Shown here: one piece after another, positions 51,418-60,586 of the stretch
How the letters are laid out: each line of letters opens with the position of its first letter
Position numbering within the stretch: position 1 is the first letter of the stretch
Source of the DNA: Streptomyces sp. NBC_01116
GTDB taxonomy: Bacteria > Actinomycetota > Actinomycetes > Streptomycetales > Streptomycetaceae
Length of the DNA: 64,000 nucleotides
Direction of reading: 5' to 3'
NCBI RefSeq assembly: GCF_041435495.1
Contig: NZ_CP108644.1
Coordinates: forward strand, 5,503,501-5,567,500
Notes under the pieces: model-generated
Databases searched by the model: none
Told to the model about the DNA's origin: nothing
Seen by the model: the letters and a program-made list of their open reading frames with translations, nothing else
Position numbers and translations under genes: made by a program

Positions 51418-51809
51418 GGTGTCCTGAAACACCCCCCTGCCCGCGTTCGCCGATGGCTCCCCTATATAGGGGAGCCATCGCGTATGTCAGGGGGTCACCG
51501 CGCGTCCACCGGGACTTCTCCGCACCGTGTCATATGCGGCGGCATGGCTTCGCGCGGAAAAGGGAATACCCCTGTCAGGTCGACGTCCGGTCATCAACCA
51601 GGCGGATGTCGCATCCAAGTGAGCGGCACCCAGCCCGCTCGCCCGGGAGGCCCTTTGCACACGAAGGACCGTAGACAGTCTGCGGCCGACGCGGTGGCCG
51701 TGGTCCGGCCCGCGCACAGGGGCCCGATCCCGGTCCGTCCTCTCCCTTCGGGAAGCTCCGCGACCGTCCGTCGCACTCCCCGACCTCGTCCGAGGGGGTA
51801 CGTCCTTCC
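51418..51809. other. Intergenic stretch between uppS-like gene and phoH
   Basis: It begins with the terminator at 51451-51480. The remaining 330 nt should hold the phoH promoter; I see no other hairpin or coding bias. Confidence 0.5.
51451..51480 (+). terminator. Terminator of the uppS-like gene
   Basis: CGATGGCTCCCCT and AGGGGAGCCATCG make a perfect 13-bp stem around ATAT, 33 nt after the stop codon. Confidence 0.8.
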
Positions 51810-53132
51810 GTGGTGACCAGCAGCAAGCGCCGCATGCCCGACCGGCGCACATACGTTCTCGACACCAGCGTCCTGCTGGCCGATCCCGGTGCCATGGCCC
51901 GCTTCGACGAGCACGAAGTCGTGCTGCCGATCGTGGTGGTCACGGAACTGGAGGCCAAACGGCATCACCCCGAGCTCGGCTACTTCGCCCGGCAGGCCCT
52001 GCGGCTGCTGGACGACTTCCGGGTCCGGTACGGCCGGCTGGACGCCCCGATCCCGCTCGGGGATCTGGGCGGGTCGCTCCGTGTCGAGCTCAACCACTCC
52101 GATCCCGGCGTCCTGCCCGCCGGCTACCGGTTGGGGGACAACGACTCACGGATCCTCGCGGTCGCACGCAACCTCCAGGCCGAGGGGTACGACGTCACGG
52201 TCGTCTCCAAGGACCTGCCGCTCCGTATCAAGGCATCCTCCGTGGGCCTCCTCGCCGAGGAGTACCGCGCGGAGCTCGCCATCACGGACTCCGGCTGGAC
52301 CGGCATGAGCGAGCTGTCCCTCGCCGGGGAACAGATCGACCTGCTGTTCGCCGAGGAGACGCTGTACGTCCCCGAGGCCGCCGAACTGCCCGTGCACACC
52401 GGCCTGGTCCTCCAGTCCGAGCGCGGCAAGGCGCTCGGCCGGGTGACGGCCGAGGGCAACGTACGGCTCGTGCGGGGCGACCGGGAGGCCTTCGGCATCC
52501 ACGGGCGCAGCGCCGAGCAGCGGATCGCCCTCGACCTCCTCCTCGACGCCGACGTCGGCATCGTGTCGCTGGGCGGCCGGGCCGGCACCGGCAAGTCGGC
52601 GCTGGCCCTCTGCGCGGGCCTGGAGGCGGTGCTGGAGCGCCAGCAGCACAAGAAGGTGATGGTCTTCCGCCCGCTGTACGCGGTGGGCGGGCAGGAGCTC
52701 GGCTATCTCCCCGGCAGCGAGGCCGAGAAGATGAGCCCCTGGGCGCAGGCGGTCTTCGACACGCTCTCGGCGGTCGCCGGGCGCGAGGTCATCGAGGAGG
52801 TGCTCGGCCGCGGGATGCTGGAGATCCTGCCGCTCACCCACATCCGCGGCCGGTCCCTGCACGACGCGTTCGTGATCGTCGACGAGGCCCAGTCGCTCGA
52901 ACGGAACGTCCTGCTGACCGTGTTGTCCCGGATCGGGGCGAATTCGCGTGTCGTGCTCACCCACGACGTGGCCCAGCGGGACAACCTCCGGGTCGGCCGG
53001 TACGACGGAATCGTCGCCGTCGTCGAGAAACTGAAGGGCCATCCGCTGTTCGCCCACGTCACGCTCACGCGGTCGGAGCGTTCGCAGATCGCCGCGCTGG
53101 TGACCGAAATGCTGGAGGAAGGCCACATCTGA
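51810..53132 (+). CDS. PIN-PhoH (PhoH2-type) RNA helicase/nuclease
   Basis: A 440-residue two-domain protein. Residues 14-150 are a PIN nuclease domain (YVLDTSVLLADPGAM with D18, VVVTELEAKRHHPELG, NDSRILAVA). Residues 225-438 are a PhoH ATPase: Walker A GGRAGTGKSA (256-265), then KVMVFRPLYAVGGQELGYLPG and VDEAQS (358-363). Mycobacterial PhoH2 unwinds and cuts RNA. GTG 51810 is the start in the best frame, with GAGGGGG upstream. Confidence 0.92.
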   Translation: MVTSSKRRMPDRRTYVLDTSVLLADPGAMARFDEHEVVLPIVVVTELEAKRHHPELGYFARQALRLLDDFRVRYGRLDAPIPLGDLGGSLRVELNHSDPGVLPAGYRLGDNDSRILAVARNLQAEGYDVTVVSKDLPLRIKASSVGLLAEEYRAELAITDSGWTGMSELSLAGEQIDLLFAEETLYVPEAAELPVHTGLVLQSERGKALGRVTAEGNVRLVRGDREAFGIHGRSAEQRIALDLLLDADVGIVSLGGRAGTGKSALALCAGLEAVLERQQHKKVMVFRPLYAVGGQELGYLPGSEAEKMSPWAQAVFDTLSAVAGREVIEEVLGRGMLEILPLTHIRGRSLHDAFVIVDEAQSLERNVLLTVLSRIGANSRVVLTHDVAQRDNLRVGRYDGIVAVVEKLKGHPLFAHVTLTRSERSQIAALVTEMLEEGHI

Positions 53133-53520
53133 CGCGCATGTCCCTTTGATGCCGCCCGGCGAGCCAAGGAGCCTAGCCGGGCGGCATTGTGCTGCGCCGT
53201 CATTTCCGAAAAACGGGAGGGCCAAACGGGGTGTGACCTTTCCCACGCGAGACAGAATTGCCTCCCGGCGCTCCCGTCCGGCAGAGTCTTGCTTCCGTCA
53301 GGCCCCGCATACGGCACTTGGGCACCTCCAGAGGCGCCACGCACCACACAACTCAACACGAGACGCCCGTATGCCGCCCGCGAGTACCACGCGGCAGCCC
53401 CTCACCGGGGTTGTCCATCGGGCCCGTGCCTCCCGTGACCCACGCAGTAGGGAGGCCAGTGCCAGGGGCACGAACGCGCCCGCGAGGTCACCTAAGCGGG
53501 CGATGCTGGAAGGACATCAT
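53133..53520. other. Intergenic stretch upstream of the lysozyme-like gene
   Basis: It starts with the phoH terminator (53149-53187). The following 330 nt are GC-rich with several possible hairpins and may form a long leader for the cell-wall hydrolase-like gene. I looked for a ydaO-type c-di-AMP riboswitch, found before some Streptomyces wall-hydrolase genes, and could not make out its conserved core. Confidence 0.4.
53149..53187 (+). terminator. Terminator of phoH
   Basis: ATGCCGCCCGGC and GCCGGGCGGCAT form a perfect 12-bp stem with a 15-nt loop, 16 nt after the stop codon. Confidence 0.75.
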
Positions 53521-54243
53521 GTGAGCCGGATCTCGGTCCGGGGGTTCGCCGTGGCATCCGCCACCGCGGTCACCACCGTTGGCGCCGTCGTAGGCGTTGC
53601 TGCGGGCGGCACTCCTGCCGTCGACGACAACAACTTCGAGGCGGCCGCAGCCGACACCACGCTGCTCGCAGACATCCCCGCGGGCCAGCAGGCCCAGGTC
53701 CAGACCGCTTCGCTGACGCAGCAGGCCGATGCCCAGGCATCCGCCGCCGACGCCGCCGCGAAGAAGTCGGCCGAGGAATCGGCGCGCCTCCAGGCCGCCA
53801 AGGACGCCAAGTCCAAGAAGCAGGCCGCCGAGGACCGGGTCGAGGCCGAGCGCAAGGCGGAGCAGCAGAAGAAGAAGGAGAAGGAAGACGCCGAGCGCGC
53901 CAGCCGTTCTTCCGTCCGCGACGCCGCCTCGTTCTCCGCACAGGGCTCCTACAGCGTGGCCGACGTCCAGGCGATGGCCCGTCAGATGGTCCCCGCGGAC
54001 CAGTTCCAGTGCTTCAGCAACATCGTGAACCACGAGTCGACCTGGAACTACCGCGCGACCAACCCGTCCTCCGGGGCGTACGGTCTGATGCAGGCGCTCC
54101 CGGGTCACAAGATGTCGTCCGCCGGCGCCGACTGGCAGACCAACCCGGCCACCCAGATCAAGTGGGGCCTCAGCTACATGGACGGCCGTTACGGCAGCCC
54201 GTGCGGCGCCTGGTCCTTCTGGCAGGCCAACAACTGGTATTAG
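53521..54243 (+). CDS. Secreted lytic-transglycosylase-like protein
   Basis: A 240-residue exported protein: signal peptide about 1-30, an Ala/Lys/Glu-rich coiled coil about 60-135 (SAEESARLQAAKDAKSKKQAAEDR), then a compact lysozyme-like domain 145-240 (VADVQAMARQMVPADQFQCFSNIVNHESTWNYRATNPSSGAYGLMQALPG). E in NHESTW is the likely catalytic acid; a Cys pair may form a disulphide. It should act on peptidoglycan. GTG 53521 has GGAAGGA 7 nt upstream. Confidence 0.86.
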   Translation: MSRISVRGFAVASATAVTTVGAVVGVAAGGTPAVDDNNFEAAAADTTLLADIPAGQQAQVQTASLTQQADAQASAADAAAKKSAEESARLQAAKDAKSKKQAAEDRVEAERKAEQQKKKEKEDAERASRSSVRDAASFSAQGSYSVADVQAMARQMVPADQFQCFSNIVNHESTWNYRATNPSSGAYGLMQALPGHKMSSAGADWQTNPATQIKWGLSYMDGRYGSPCGAWSFWQANNWY

Positions 54244-54281
54244 GGGGAGCGGGCGAAGTCCACGGACCGCCCTCTCAACCT

Positions 54282-54321
54282 CGCGAGGCCCCTCACCGTC
54301 CGGACGGTGAGGGGCCTCGCG
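54282..54321 (+). terminator. 40-bp perfect palindrome terminator
   Basis: The sequence from 54282 to 54301 (CGCGAGGCCCC...CGTCC) is followed at once by its exact reverse complement to 54321, giving a 20-bp arm with no spacer. It is 38 nt after the lysozyme-like gene and before the next gene on the same strand. Confidence 0.85.
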
Positions 54322-54407
54322 CGTGTACGGTCGCATCCTGGCGGCCCGGGGGCGTGGGGAAACGCCGCGGAGCGCTGGGACGCGAAGATGGGGGAAGGAA
54401 AGCAGGC

Positions 54408-55823
54408 ATGTCGAAACTACCGGGCTGGCTGGGCCGCTTCGGCTCCGAACTGACGGAGCTGGGCGCGCGACTGGACGAGCGGCGGGCGCGTGCCGCCGCC
54501 GAGGACGATGACCCCCGCGCGGTGCGCGGGGCCCCCGCCGCCCCGGAGGACGACGGCACCGGACAGGTGCCCGCGCCGCCCTCGTACGCTCCCTCGGTCG
54601 CCGCCAAGCCGGATCCGGTGGCGGCGATCCCGTGGGGGATGCGGGTCGCCGCCGAGGCCGGCTGGCGTCTCCTCGTCCTGGCGGGGACGCTCTGGGTGCT
54701 GATGCGGGTGATCAGCGCGGTCCAGCTCGTGGTGCTGGCCTTCGCCGCCGCGCTGCTCGTCACCGCGATGCTCCAGCCGACCGTGGTCCGGCTCAAGCGG
54801 TTCGGGCTGCCCCACGGGCTCGCCACCGCCGTGACCGCCGTCCTCGGGTTCGTCATCATCGGCCTGGTCGGCTGGTTCGTGGTGTGGCAGGTGATGGAGA
54901 ACCTCGACACGCTCTCCGACCGGGTCCGCGACGGCATCGACGAGTTGAAGCGGTGGGCGCTCGACAGCCCCTTCCACGTCACCGAGTCGCAGATCAACGA
55001 CATCGCCAAGAACCTCAACGACACCATCGGCACCAACACCGAGGAGATCACCTCCGCCGGGCTCCAGGGCGTCACCGTGATGGTGGAGTTCCTCACCGGG
55101 CTGCTGCTGGCGATGTTCTCCACGCTGTTCCTGCTCTACGACGGCCGGCGCATCTGGGAGTGGTCGCTGAAGCTGGTGCCCGCCGCGGCCCGCCCCGGGG
55201 TCGCCGGCGCCGGTCCGCGCGCCTGGCGCACCCTGACCGCGTACGTGCGCGGCACGGTGCTCGTCGCCCTGATCGACGCCATCTTCATCGGGTTCGGCCT
55301 CTACGTCCTCAACGTGCCGCTCGCGGTGCCGCTGGCCGTCTTCATCTTCCTGTTCGCCTTCATCCCGCTCGTCGGCGCCGTCGTCTCCGGGGCGCTCGCC
55401 GTGGTCGTCGCCCTGGTCACCGAGGGGGTGTGGACCGCGCTGTGGGCGCTGGTGGTGGTCCTGGCGGTGCAGCAGATCGAGGGTCACATCCTCCAGCCGT
55501 TCATCCTCGGCCGCGCCGTCCGGGTGCATCCGCTCGCGGTGGTCCTCGCGGTGGCGACCGGCGGCCTGGTCGCGGGCATCGGCGGCGCGGTGGTCGCCGT
55601 ACCGCTGGTCGCCGTGATCAACACGGTGGTCGGCTATCTGCGCTCGTACGGGGAGCCGGGCGAGCGGGGCGGCCACCACGGGGCCACCGCCCTGTCGATG
55701 AGCCCGGCGCACGCGGGGCCGGCGCACGCGGGGCCGGCGGACGCGGGGCCGGCCCCGGCGCCACCGGAGCCGCAGGACCCTCAGGGCGAATCCGCGCGGG
55801 AGAACAAGCCTCCGCAGGAGTAG
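54408..55823 (+). CDS. AI-2E/PerM family (UPF0118) membrane protein
   Basis: A 471-residue transporter-like protein. After a 75-residue charged and Pro-rich cytosolic N-terminus there are seven or eight membrane helices, with the family segments PTVVRLKRFGLPHGLATAVTAVLGF, FSTLFLLYDGRRIWEW and AVQQIEGHILQPFILGRAVRVHPLAVVLAV. Members have been linked to autoinducer or ion export; the substrate here is unknown. The C-terminus has AHAGP repeats from a 15-bp DNA repeat. GGGGGAAGGAAAG precedes ATG 54408. Confidence 0.87.
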   Translation: MSKLPGWLGRFGSELTELGARLDERRARAAAEDDDPRAVRGAPAAPEDDGTGQVPAPPSYAPSVAAKPDPVAAIPWGMRVAAEAGWRLLVLAGTLWVLMRVISAVQLVVLAFAAALLVTAMLQPTVVRLKRFGLPHGLATAVTAVLGFVIIGLVGWFVVWQVMENLDTLSDRVRDGIDELKRWALDSPFHVTESQINDIAKNLNDTIGTNTEEITSAGLQGVTVMVEFLTGLLLAMFSTLFLLYDGRRIWEWSLKLVPAAARPGVAGAGPRAWRTLTAYVRGTVLVALIDAIFIGFGLYVLNVPLAVPLAVFIFLFAFIPLVGAVVSGALAVVVALVTEGVWTALWALVVVLAVQQIEGHILQPFILGRAVRVHPLAVVLAVATGGLVAGIGGAVVAVPLVAVINTVVGYLRSYGEPGERGGHHGATALSMSPAHAGPAHAGPADAGPAPAPPEPQDPQGESARENKPPQE

Positions 55824-55833
55824 GCATACGAAA

Positions 55834-55875
55834 AGAAGAGCCCCGGGGACGGTCGGTCGTCCTCGGGGCTCTTCT
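55834..55875. terminator. Bidirectional terminator between perM-like gene and ahpD
   Basis: An 18-bp stem (AGAAGAGCCCCGGGGACG against CGTCCTCGGGGCTCTTCT, one mismatch) with a 6-nt loop and A/T-rich flanks on both sides, placed between two convergent genes. Confidence 0.85.
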
Positions 55876-55899
55876 CGTATCAGGGGTGGTGCGGTGTCA

Positions 55900-56433
55900 C
55901 TACTCGGCGAGTACGGCCTCGGCGTCGAGGGTCACACCGACCGCCTGGATCACCGAAGCGACCTTGACGGCTTCCTGAATGGTCTCACGGTCCACGCCGG
56001 CCTTGCGCAGCACCTGCTCGTGGGAGTCCAGGCACTGGCCACAGCCGTTGATCGCGGAGACGGCGAGCGACCACAGCTCGAAGTCGACCTTCTCCACGCC
56101 CGGGTTGCCGATGACGTTCATCCGCAGGCCCGCGCGGAGCGTGCCGTACTCCGGGTCCGACAGCAGGTGCCGGGTCCGGTAGAAGACGTTGTTCATCGCC
56201 ATGATCGCGGCCGCCGACTTCGCCGCGGTGTACGCCTCGGCGGAGAGGTTGGCCTTCGCCTCGGGCTCCAGCTCGCGCAGCACCTTCGGCGAACGCGAGG
56301 CGATCGCGCAGGCCAGCACGGTGCCCCACAGCTGCTGCCGCGGGAGGTCGCTGTTGCCGATGACCGAGCCGAGGTTGAGCTTCAGGTCCTTGGCGAAGTC
56401 CGGTATGGCGGACTTCAGTTCGTCGAGAGCCAT
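55900..56433 (-). CDS. ahpD: Alkylhydroperoxidase AhpD
   Basis: A 177-residue thioredoxin-like peroxidase partner that reduces AhpC and also has weak peroxidase activity. The active site is AINGCGQCLDSHE with C131 and C134 and H138, as in M. tuberculosis AhpD. It lies 12 nt downstream of ahpC in one operon under OxyR control. Confidence 0.95.
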   Translation of the reverse strand: MALDELKSAIPDFAKDLKLNLGSVIGNSDLPRQQLWGTVLACAIASRSPKVLRELEPEAKANLSAEAYTAAKSAAAIMAMNNVFYRTRHLLSDPEYGTLRAGLRMNVIGNPGVEKVDFELWSLAVSAINGCGQCLDSHEQVLRKAGVDRETIQEAVKVASVIQAVGVTLDAEAVLAE

Positions 56434-56445
56434 GTCGGTATCAGC

Positions 56446-57000
56446 TCACTCGCCCGAGAGGAGCGCGACCGGGTCGAGGGTGTTCTCGCCCTTGGTCCAG
56501 TTGCACGGGCACAGCTCGTCGGTCTGCAGGGCGTCGAGGACCCGCAGGACCTCCTTGGGGTTACGGCCCACGGAACCGGCGGTCACCATCGTGAACTGGA
56601 TCTCGTTGTTCTGGTCGACGATGAAGACGGCGCGCTGGGCGAAGCCGTCCTCGCCCTCGATGCCGAGGTCACGCATGAGCTCGTGCTTCGAGTCGGCCAG
56701 CATCGGGAAGGGCAGGTCGGTCAGGTCCGGGTGGTCCTTGCGCCAGGCGTGGTGCACGAACTCGGAGTCACCGGAGAAGCCGAGGACCTGGGCGTCGCGG
56801 TCCAGGAACTCCTCGTTCAGCTTGCCGAAGGCGGCGATCTCGGTGGGGCACACGAAGGTGAAGTCCTTCGGCCACGCGAAGACGATCTTCCACTTGCCCT
56901 CGTAGGTCTTGTGGTTGATCTGCTCGAACTCCTTGCCGCTCTCCAGCGAGACACAAGCAGTCAGGTCGAACTCGGGGAACTTGTCACCGACAGTGAGCAC
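56446..57000 (-). CDS. ahpC: Alkyl hydroperoxide reductase AhpC (peroxiredoxin)
   Basis: A 184-residue 2-Cys peroxiredoxin that reduces organic and hydrogen peroxides in the cytosol. The peroxidatic C51 is in KDFTFVCPTEIAAFG; the C-terminal C164 and C166 in ELCPCNW supply the resolving thiols, as in the AhpC that uses AhpD. GTG 57000 is chosen because AAGGAG lies 5 nt upstream; a longer start at 57066 is less likely. First gene of ahpC-ahpD, divergent from oxyR. Confidence 0.95.
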   Translation of the reverse strand: MLTVGDKFPEFDLTACVSLESGKEFEQINHKTYEGKWKIVFAWPKDFTFVCPTEIAAFGKLNEEFLDRDAQVLGFSGDSEFVHHAWRKDHPDLTDLPFPMLADSKHELMRDLGIEGEDGFAQRAVFIVDQNNEIQFTMVTAGSVGRNPKEVLRVLDALQTDELCPCNWTKGENTLDPVALLSGE

Positions 57001-57078
57001 GCGCTCTCCTTGCAACGTCTGGAATTCCCCTTTTGGGGGCGTTCCTGAGGGTTGGACGAGTTCCACCTTGGCACAGAG

Positions 57079-57133
57079 TGCATTGATCGCGGAAATAGCT
57101 ACACTCGGTCGAGATGATCGGAGGTGCCTATCA
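57079..57133. promoter_or_regulatory. ahpC-oxyR divergent promoter with OxyR-like site
   Basis: Spaced ATAG and CTAT elements are present (ATAGCTA at 57095-57101, CTAT at 57128-57131) in the A/T-rich part of the gap, in line with the ATAG-N7-CTAT pattern of OxyR operators. The exact site limits are uncertain. Confidence 0.55.
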
Positions 57134-58120
57134 GTGGGCCAGGGTAATCAGGGCATACGCCCCAAGCAGTCCGGTAGGTCGGCCGCCAAACAGCCCAGCC
57201 TGTCGCAGCTGCGCGCCTTCACGGCCGTGGCGGAGCATCTGCACTTCCGGGACGCCGCGGCAGCAATCGGGATGAGTCAGCCCGCACTCTCCGGAGCGGT
57301 GTCCACCCTGGAGGAGGCACTGGGTGTCCAGCTCATCGAGCGTACGACGCGCAAGGTGCTGCTCTCGCCCGCGGGGGAGCGGCTCGCGGTGCGGGCCGGG
57401 GCGGTGCTGGAGGCCGTCGCCGCGCTGATGGAGGAGGCGGAGGCGGTCCGGGCCCCGTTCACCGGAGTGCTCCGGCTCGGCGTGATCCCGACCGTCGCCC
57501 CGTATCTGCTGCCCACCGTGCTCCGCCTCGTCCACGAGCGGTACGTGGACCTCGACCTCCAGGTCCACGAGGAACAGACCTCCTCGCTGCTGGAGGGTCT
57601 CGCCGCCGGGCGGCTCGACCTGCTCCTGCTCGCCGTGCCGCTCGGGGTGCCGGGCGTCACCGAGATCCCGCTCTTCGACGAGGACTTCGTGCTGGTCATG
57701 GAGCAGGACCACTGGCTCGGCGGCCGGGTGGACATCCCGCGCGACGCGCTGCGCGAACTGCCGCTGCTGCTCCTGGACGAGGGGCACTGCCTGCGCGACC
57801 AGGCGCTGGACATCTGCCGCGAGGCGGGCCGCACCGAGGGCGCCCCGGTGACCACGACCGCCGCCGGGCTCTCCACCCTGGTGCAGTTGGTGGCCGGCGG
57901 GCTCGGGGTGACGCTGCTGCCCCGGACCGCGGTGACGGTGGAGACCGGCCGCAACGAGGCGCTGGCCACCGGATACTTCGCGGACCCGGCACCCACCCGG
58001 CGGGTGGCGCTGGCGATGCGGACCGGGTCGGCGCGGGGCGGCGAGTTCGAGGAGTTCGCGGCCGCCCTGCGCGAGGCGATGCGGCCGCTGCCGGTGCGGC
58101 TGGTGGCGGAGGGCCCGTAG
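57134..58120 (+). CDS. oxyR: Peroxide-sensing LysR regulator OxyR
   Basis: A 328-residue LysR-type activator. The helix-turn-helix is at about 22-80 (SLSQLRAFTAVAEHLHFRDAAAAIGMSQPALSGAVSTLEEALG). The redox cysteines C219 and C228 lie in DEGHCLRDQALDIC, equivalent to C199 and C208 of E. coli OxyR. GTG 57134 follows GGAGGT. It is divergent from ahpCD, which it activates in S. coelicolor. Confidence 0.95.
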   Translation: MGQGNQGIRPKQSGRSAAKQPSLSQLRAFTAVAEHLHFRDAAAAIGMSQPALSGAVSTLEEALGVQLIERTTRKVLLSPAGERLAVRAGAVLEAVAALMEEAEAVRAPFTGVLRLGVIPTVAPYLLPTVLRLVHERYVDLDLQVHEEQTSSLLEGLAAGRLDLLLLAVPLGVPGVTEIPLFDEDFVLVMEQDHWLGGRVDIPRDALRELPLLLLDEGHCLRDQALDICREAGRTEGAPVTTTAAGLSTLVQLVAGGLGVTLLPRTAVTVETGRNEALATGYFADPAPTRRVALAMRTGSARGGEFEEFAAALREAMRPLPVRLVAEGP

Positions 58121-58148
58121 AGCGCGCCGCCCTCGCGCGGAACGCGGA

Positions 58149-58176
58149 CCGGGGCCCCTGTTCCCAGGGGCCCCGG
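58149..58176. terminator. Hairpin between convergent oxyR and ABC permease genes
   Basis: CCGGGGCCCCTG and CAGGGGCCCCGG make a perfect 12-bp stem around TTCC, 28 nt after oxyR and 23 nt from the permease stop. Confidence 0.75.
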
Positions 58177-58198
58177 CTCTACGCGGGTCGTGCGGGTC

Positions 58199-60586
58199 TC
58201 ACTCGGTGCGCAGTCCGTCCGGGCGCATCATGCGCCACAGCGGCGGCAGCGACAACAGGGTGACCAGCAGGATCAGCGCGCCCCCGACCCCCGTCACCGG
58301 CCAGAACAGCCACCAGTCGGAGACCTCCTTCTCGATCAGGTGGACGAGCGTCGCCCCGAGGCCCAGACCGCCCGCGACCGCCACCACCAGACCGAGCACC
58401 ACCGGCACGGCCGTCTGCCACAGCACCGACCAGCCGAGCGTGGAGCGCCGGGTGCCGAAGGCCACCAGCACCGACAACAGCCGCTTGCGCTCACGCAACT
58501 GCTCCAGCTGGGAGACCAGCATCGACAGGGCGATCAGCAGCAGCACCGCGCTCGCGCCCACCTGGAGCCCGGTCTGGATGCTGGCGTACTGGCGGTCGCG
58601 TTCCACCGAGTCGATCGTGACGAAGCGCATCCCCGGGTCGATCCTGGCCGCCGTGTTGCGTACGTACTCGGCGACGTCCGGCACACTCCGGTCGACCCGG
58701 ATCTGGGTGGTGATCGTCGCCCCGGGCAGCTTGTCCGCGTCGACCGCGCCGATCGTGGCCATGATCCCCCAGTGGGGGTCGCCCATCGGGTCGGTGCGGC
58801 CCGTCACGGTCCGGGAGCCGGCGGGCAGCGTCCACCGCAGGGGCTTCTCCCCGGAGCCGATCTCGACCACCTCGCCCTTGCGTGCGGTCTCGTCGACCCA
58901 GGCGGTCATGTCCTTGTCGTTCTCCGGGTGGACGACGAAGGTGTCGCCGTCCTCGCAGGCGCCGATCCGGGCCAGCTCGCGCAGGGTCTCGCAGGTGCCG
59001 ACGGTCAGGGAGGTGGTGGGCTGGACCTCGTCCTCGGCGTACGTGCCGGGCTTGGACGCGTACGCCTCCACCGAGCCGATGACCACCTCCACGCCCGTGG
59101 TCGCGCGGAACTGCTCGATGGCCGCGGTGGCCCCCTCGCCCGTGACGTTCTCGGAGTACCCGGCGAACTGGGCCCGGAGGGGGTCCGCGCCCGTCATCCG
59201 GTTGAAGTCGGCGTTCATCGAGGCGAACATCATCTGGAGGGCGATCGCCCCCGCCACCGCCACGGTGACCCCGCTGACCGCGCGGGACGCGGCCCCGCTG
59301 CTCAACTGGAGCCTGCGGGTCGCGAGCTGCCACGGCACCGGGCCGCCGCGCAGCCGGTTCACACAGGCCTCGACCAGCCAGGGCAGCAGCAGGGCGAGCC
59401 CGAACAGCACCAGCACGGCGCCCGCGGTGATCGGGAACGGGTTCACCGGGGCGTACTCCTCGACCCGGCCCCAGAGCGCGAGCACCACGAGACCCGCCAG
59501 CGGCACCGGCAGCCGCCACCACAGGCGGCGTCCCCGCTCACGTCCCCGGCGCACGACGCCGAGCGGCTCGATCACCACGGACCGCATCGCCACCAGGGTG
59601 ACCAGGACGGCCGTCAGCGGCACGGCCACCGCGATCAGCGACGCCAGCCGGAGGTCCGGCGCCAGGTCGGCCGGGAACGCGCTGACGTCCCAGATCTCCA
59701 CCGCGCCGACGAACTGCCGGCCCACCAGGAAGAACACCAGGCCGAACAGCAGCCCGAGCAGCGCGCCGAACAGCGCCTCCCCGGCGGCGATCCGCCGGGT
59801 CGTCCGGATGTCCGCGCCGACCAGGCGCAGCGCGGCCAGCCGCCGGTCGCGCCGGTCGCCGCCGAAGCGCACGGCGGTGGCGATGAAGATCGCGACCGGC
59901 GCCAGCAGCACGACGCAGACCATGATGACGAGCACGATCAGCAGGGGCGGGAGGGGGATGCCCTGGCGGTCGTCCCCGTACGCGGCGATCCGGTGGCCGC
60001 CGTTGGCCGGCGTCAGGGCGTCGCTGCCCGCGTAGTAGAGGAGTTCACCGGGGGAGAGCAGCCCGGCATCGCCGACCGTGCCGGTGATCCTGTACGGGAG
60101 CCGATCCCGCAGCAGCTCGTTGCCCGGCTCGTCGAGCAGCTCCCGCAGTGCGGGGGAGACGACCATCGTGTCCGGCGCGGGGAAGCGCTCGACCCCCGGC
60201 GGGAGGACGGGCGTCGAGCCGTCGGGGCGCATCAGATAGCCCGCGACGGTCCGGTCGTGGTACTCGGTGGACGTATCGATCCGCAGCACCGAGCTGTCCG
60301 ACTTCGGGGCGTTCGCGTCGGAGAACGCGGAGATCCGGGACTCGCTGCGGGCCTGCTCGCGCGCGCTCCGCTCGTCGAGCAGATGCGGTACGGAGGAGGC
60401 GAGCAGCAGCAGCGCGACGCCGAGGCCGACGCCGACGGCGGTCAGCAGCGTACGGATCCAGCCCTCGCGGCCGCCTGCGGCGGCGAACCGGATGCCGAGG
60501 CCGAGGTCGCGGAGGGTCACCGCGCCCCGCGCGGGCGCTGGCGGACGCGGCGGTGCCACGGCCTGCTTCTCTTCGAGCAGCGTCAT
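58199..60586 (-). CDS. FtsX-like ABC transporter permease
   Basis: A 795-residue permease with the MacB/FtsX duplicated form: a first helix near 45-65, a large extracellular domain, three helices (about 215-350), a second helix group and extracellular domain, and three helices at the end with SMLVSQLEQLRERKRLLSVLVAFGTRR. Its ATG overlaps the stop of the ATPase gene (ATGA). Together they probably export a peptide or lipid, or act in envelope stress. Confidence 0.9.
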   Translation of the reverse strand: MTLLEEKQAVAPPRPPAPARGAVTLRDLGLGIRFAAAGGREGWIRTLLTAVGVGLGVALLLLASSVPHLLDERSAREQARSESRISAFSDANAPKSDSSVLRIDTSTEYHDRTVAGYLMRPDGSTPVLPPGVERFPAPDTMVVSPALRELLDEPGNELLRDRLPYRITGTVGDAGLLSPGELLYYAGSDALTPANGGHRIAAYGDDRQGIPLPPLLIVLVIMVCVVLLAPVAIFIATAVRFGGDRRDRRLAALRLVGADIRTTRRIAAGEALFGALLGLLFGLVFFLVGRQFVGAVEIWDVSAFPADLAPDLRLASLIAVAVPLTAVLVTLVAMRSVVIEPLGVVRRGRERGRRLWWRLPVPLAGLVVLALWGRVEEYAPVNPFPITAGAVLVLFGLALLLPWLVEACVNRLRGGPVPWQLATRRLQLSSGAASRAVSGVTVAVAGAIALQMMFASMNADFNRMTGADPLRAQFAGYSENVTGEGATAAIEQFRATTGVEVVIGSVEAYASKPGTYAEDEVQPTTSLTVGTCETLRELARIGACEDGDTFVVHPENDKDMTAWVDETARKGEVVEIGSGEKPLRWTLPAGSRTVTGRTDPMGDPHWGIMATIGAVDADKLPGATITTQIRVDRSVPDVAEYVRNTAARIDPGMRFVTIDSVERDRQYASIQTGLQVGASAVLLLIALSMLVSQLEQLRERKRLLSVLVAFGTRRSTLGWSVLWQTAVPVVLGLVVAVAGGLGLGATLVHLIEKEVSDWWLFWPVTGVGGALILLVTLLSLPPLWRMMRPDGLRTE

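Noticed and set aside
53188..53520. ydaO/yuaA c-di-AMP riboswitch before the lysozyme-like gene
   Set aside because: The gene type and long leader fit, but I could not find the conserved GGGUGAAUC-like core; a covariance search would decide.
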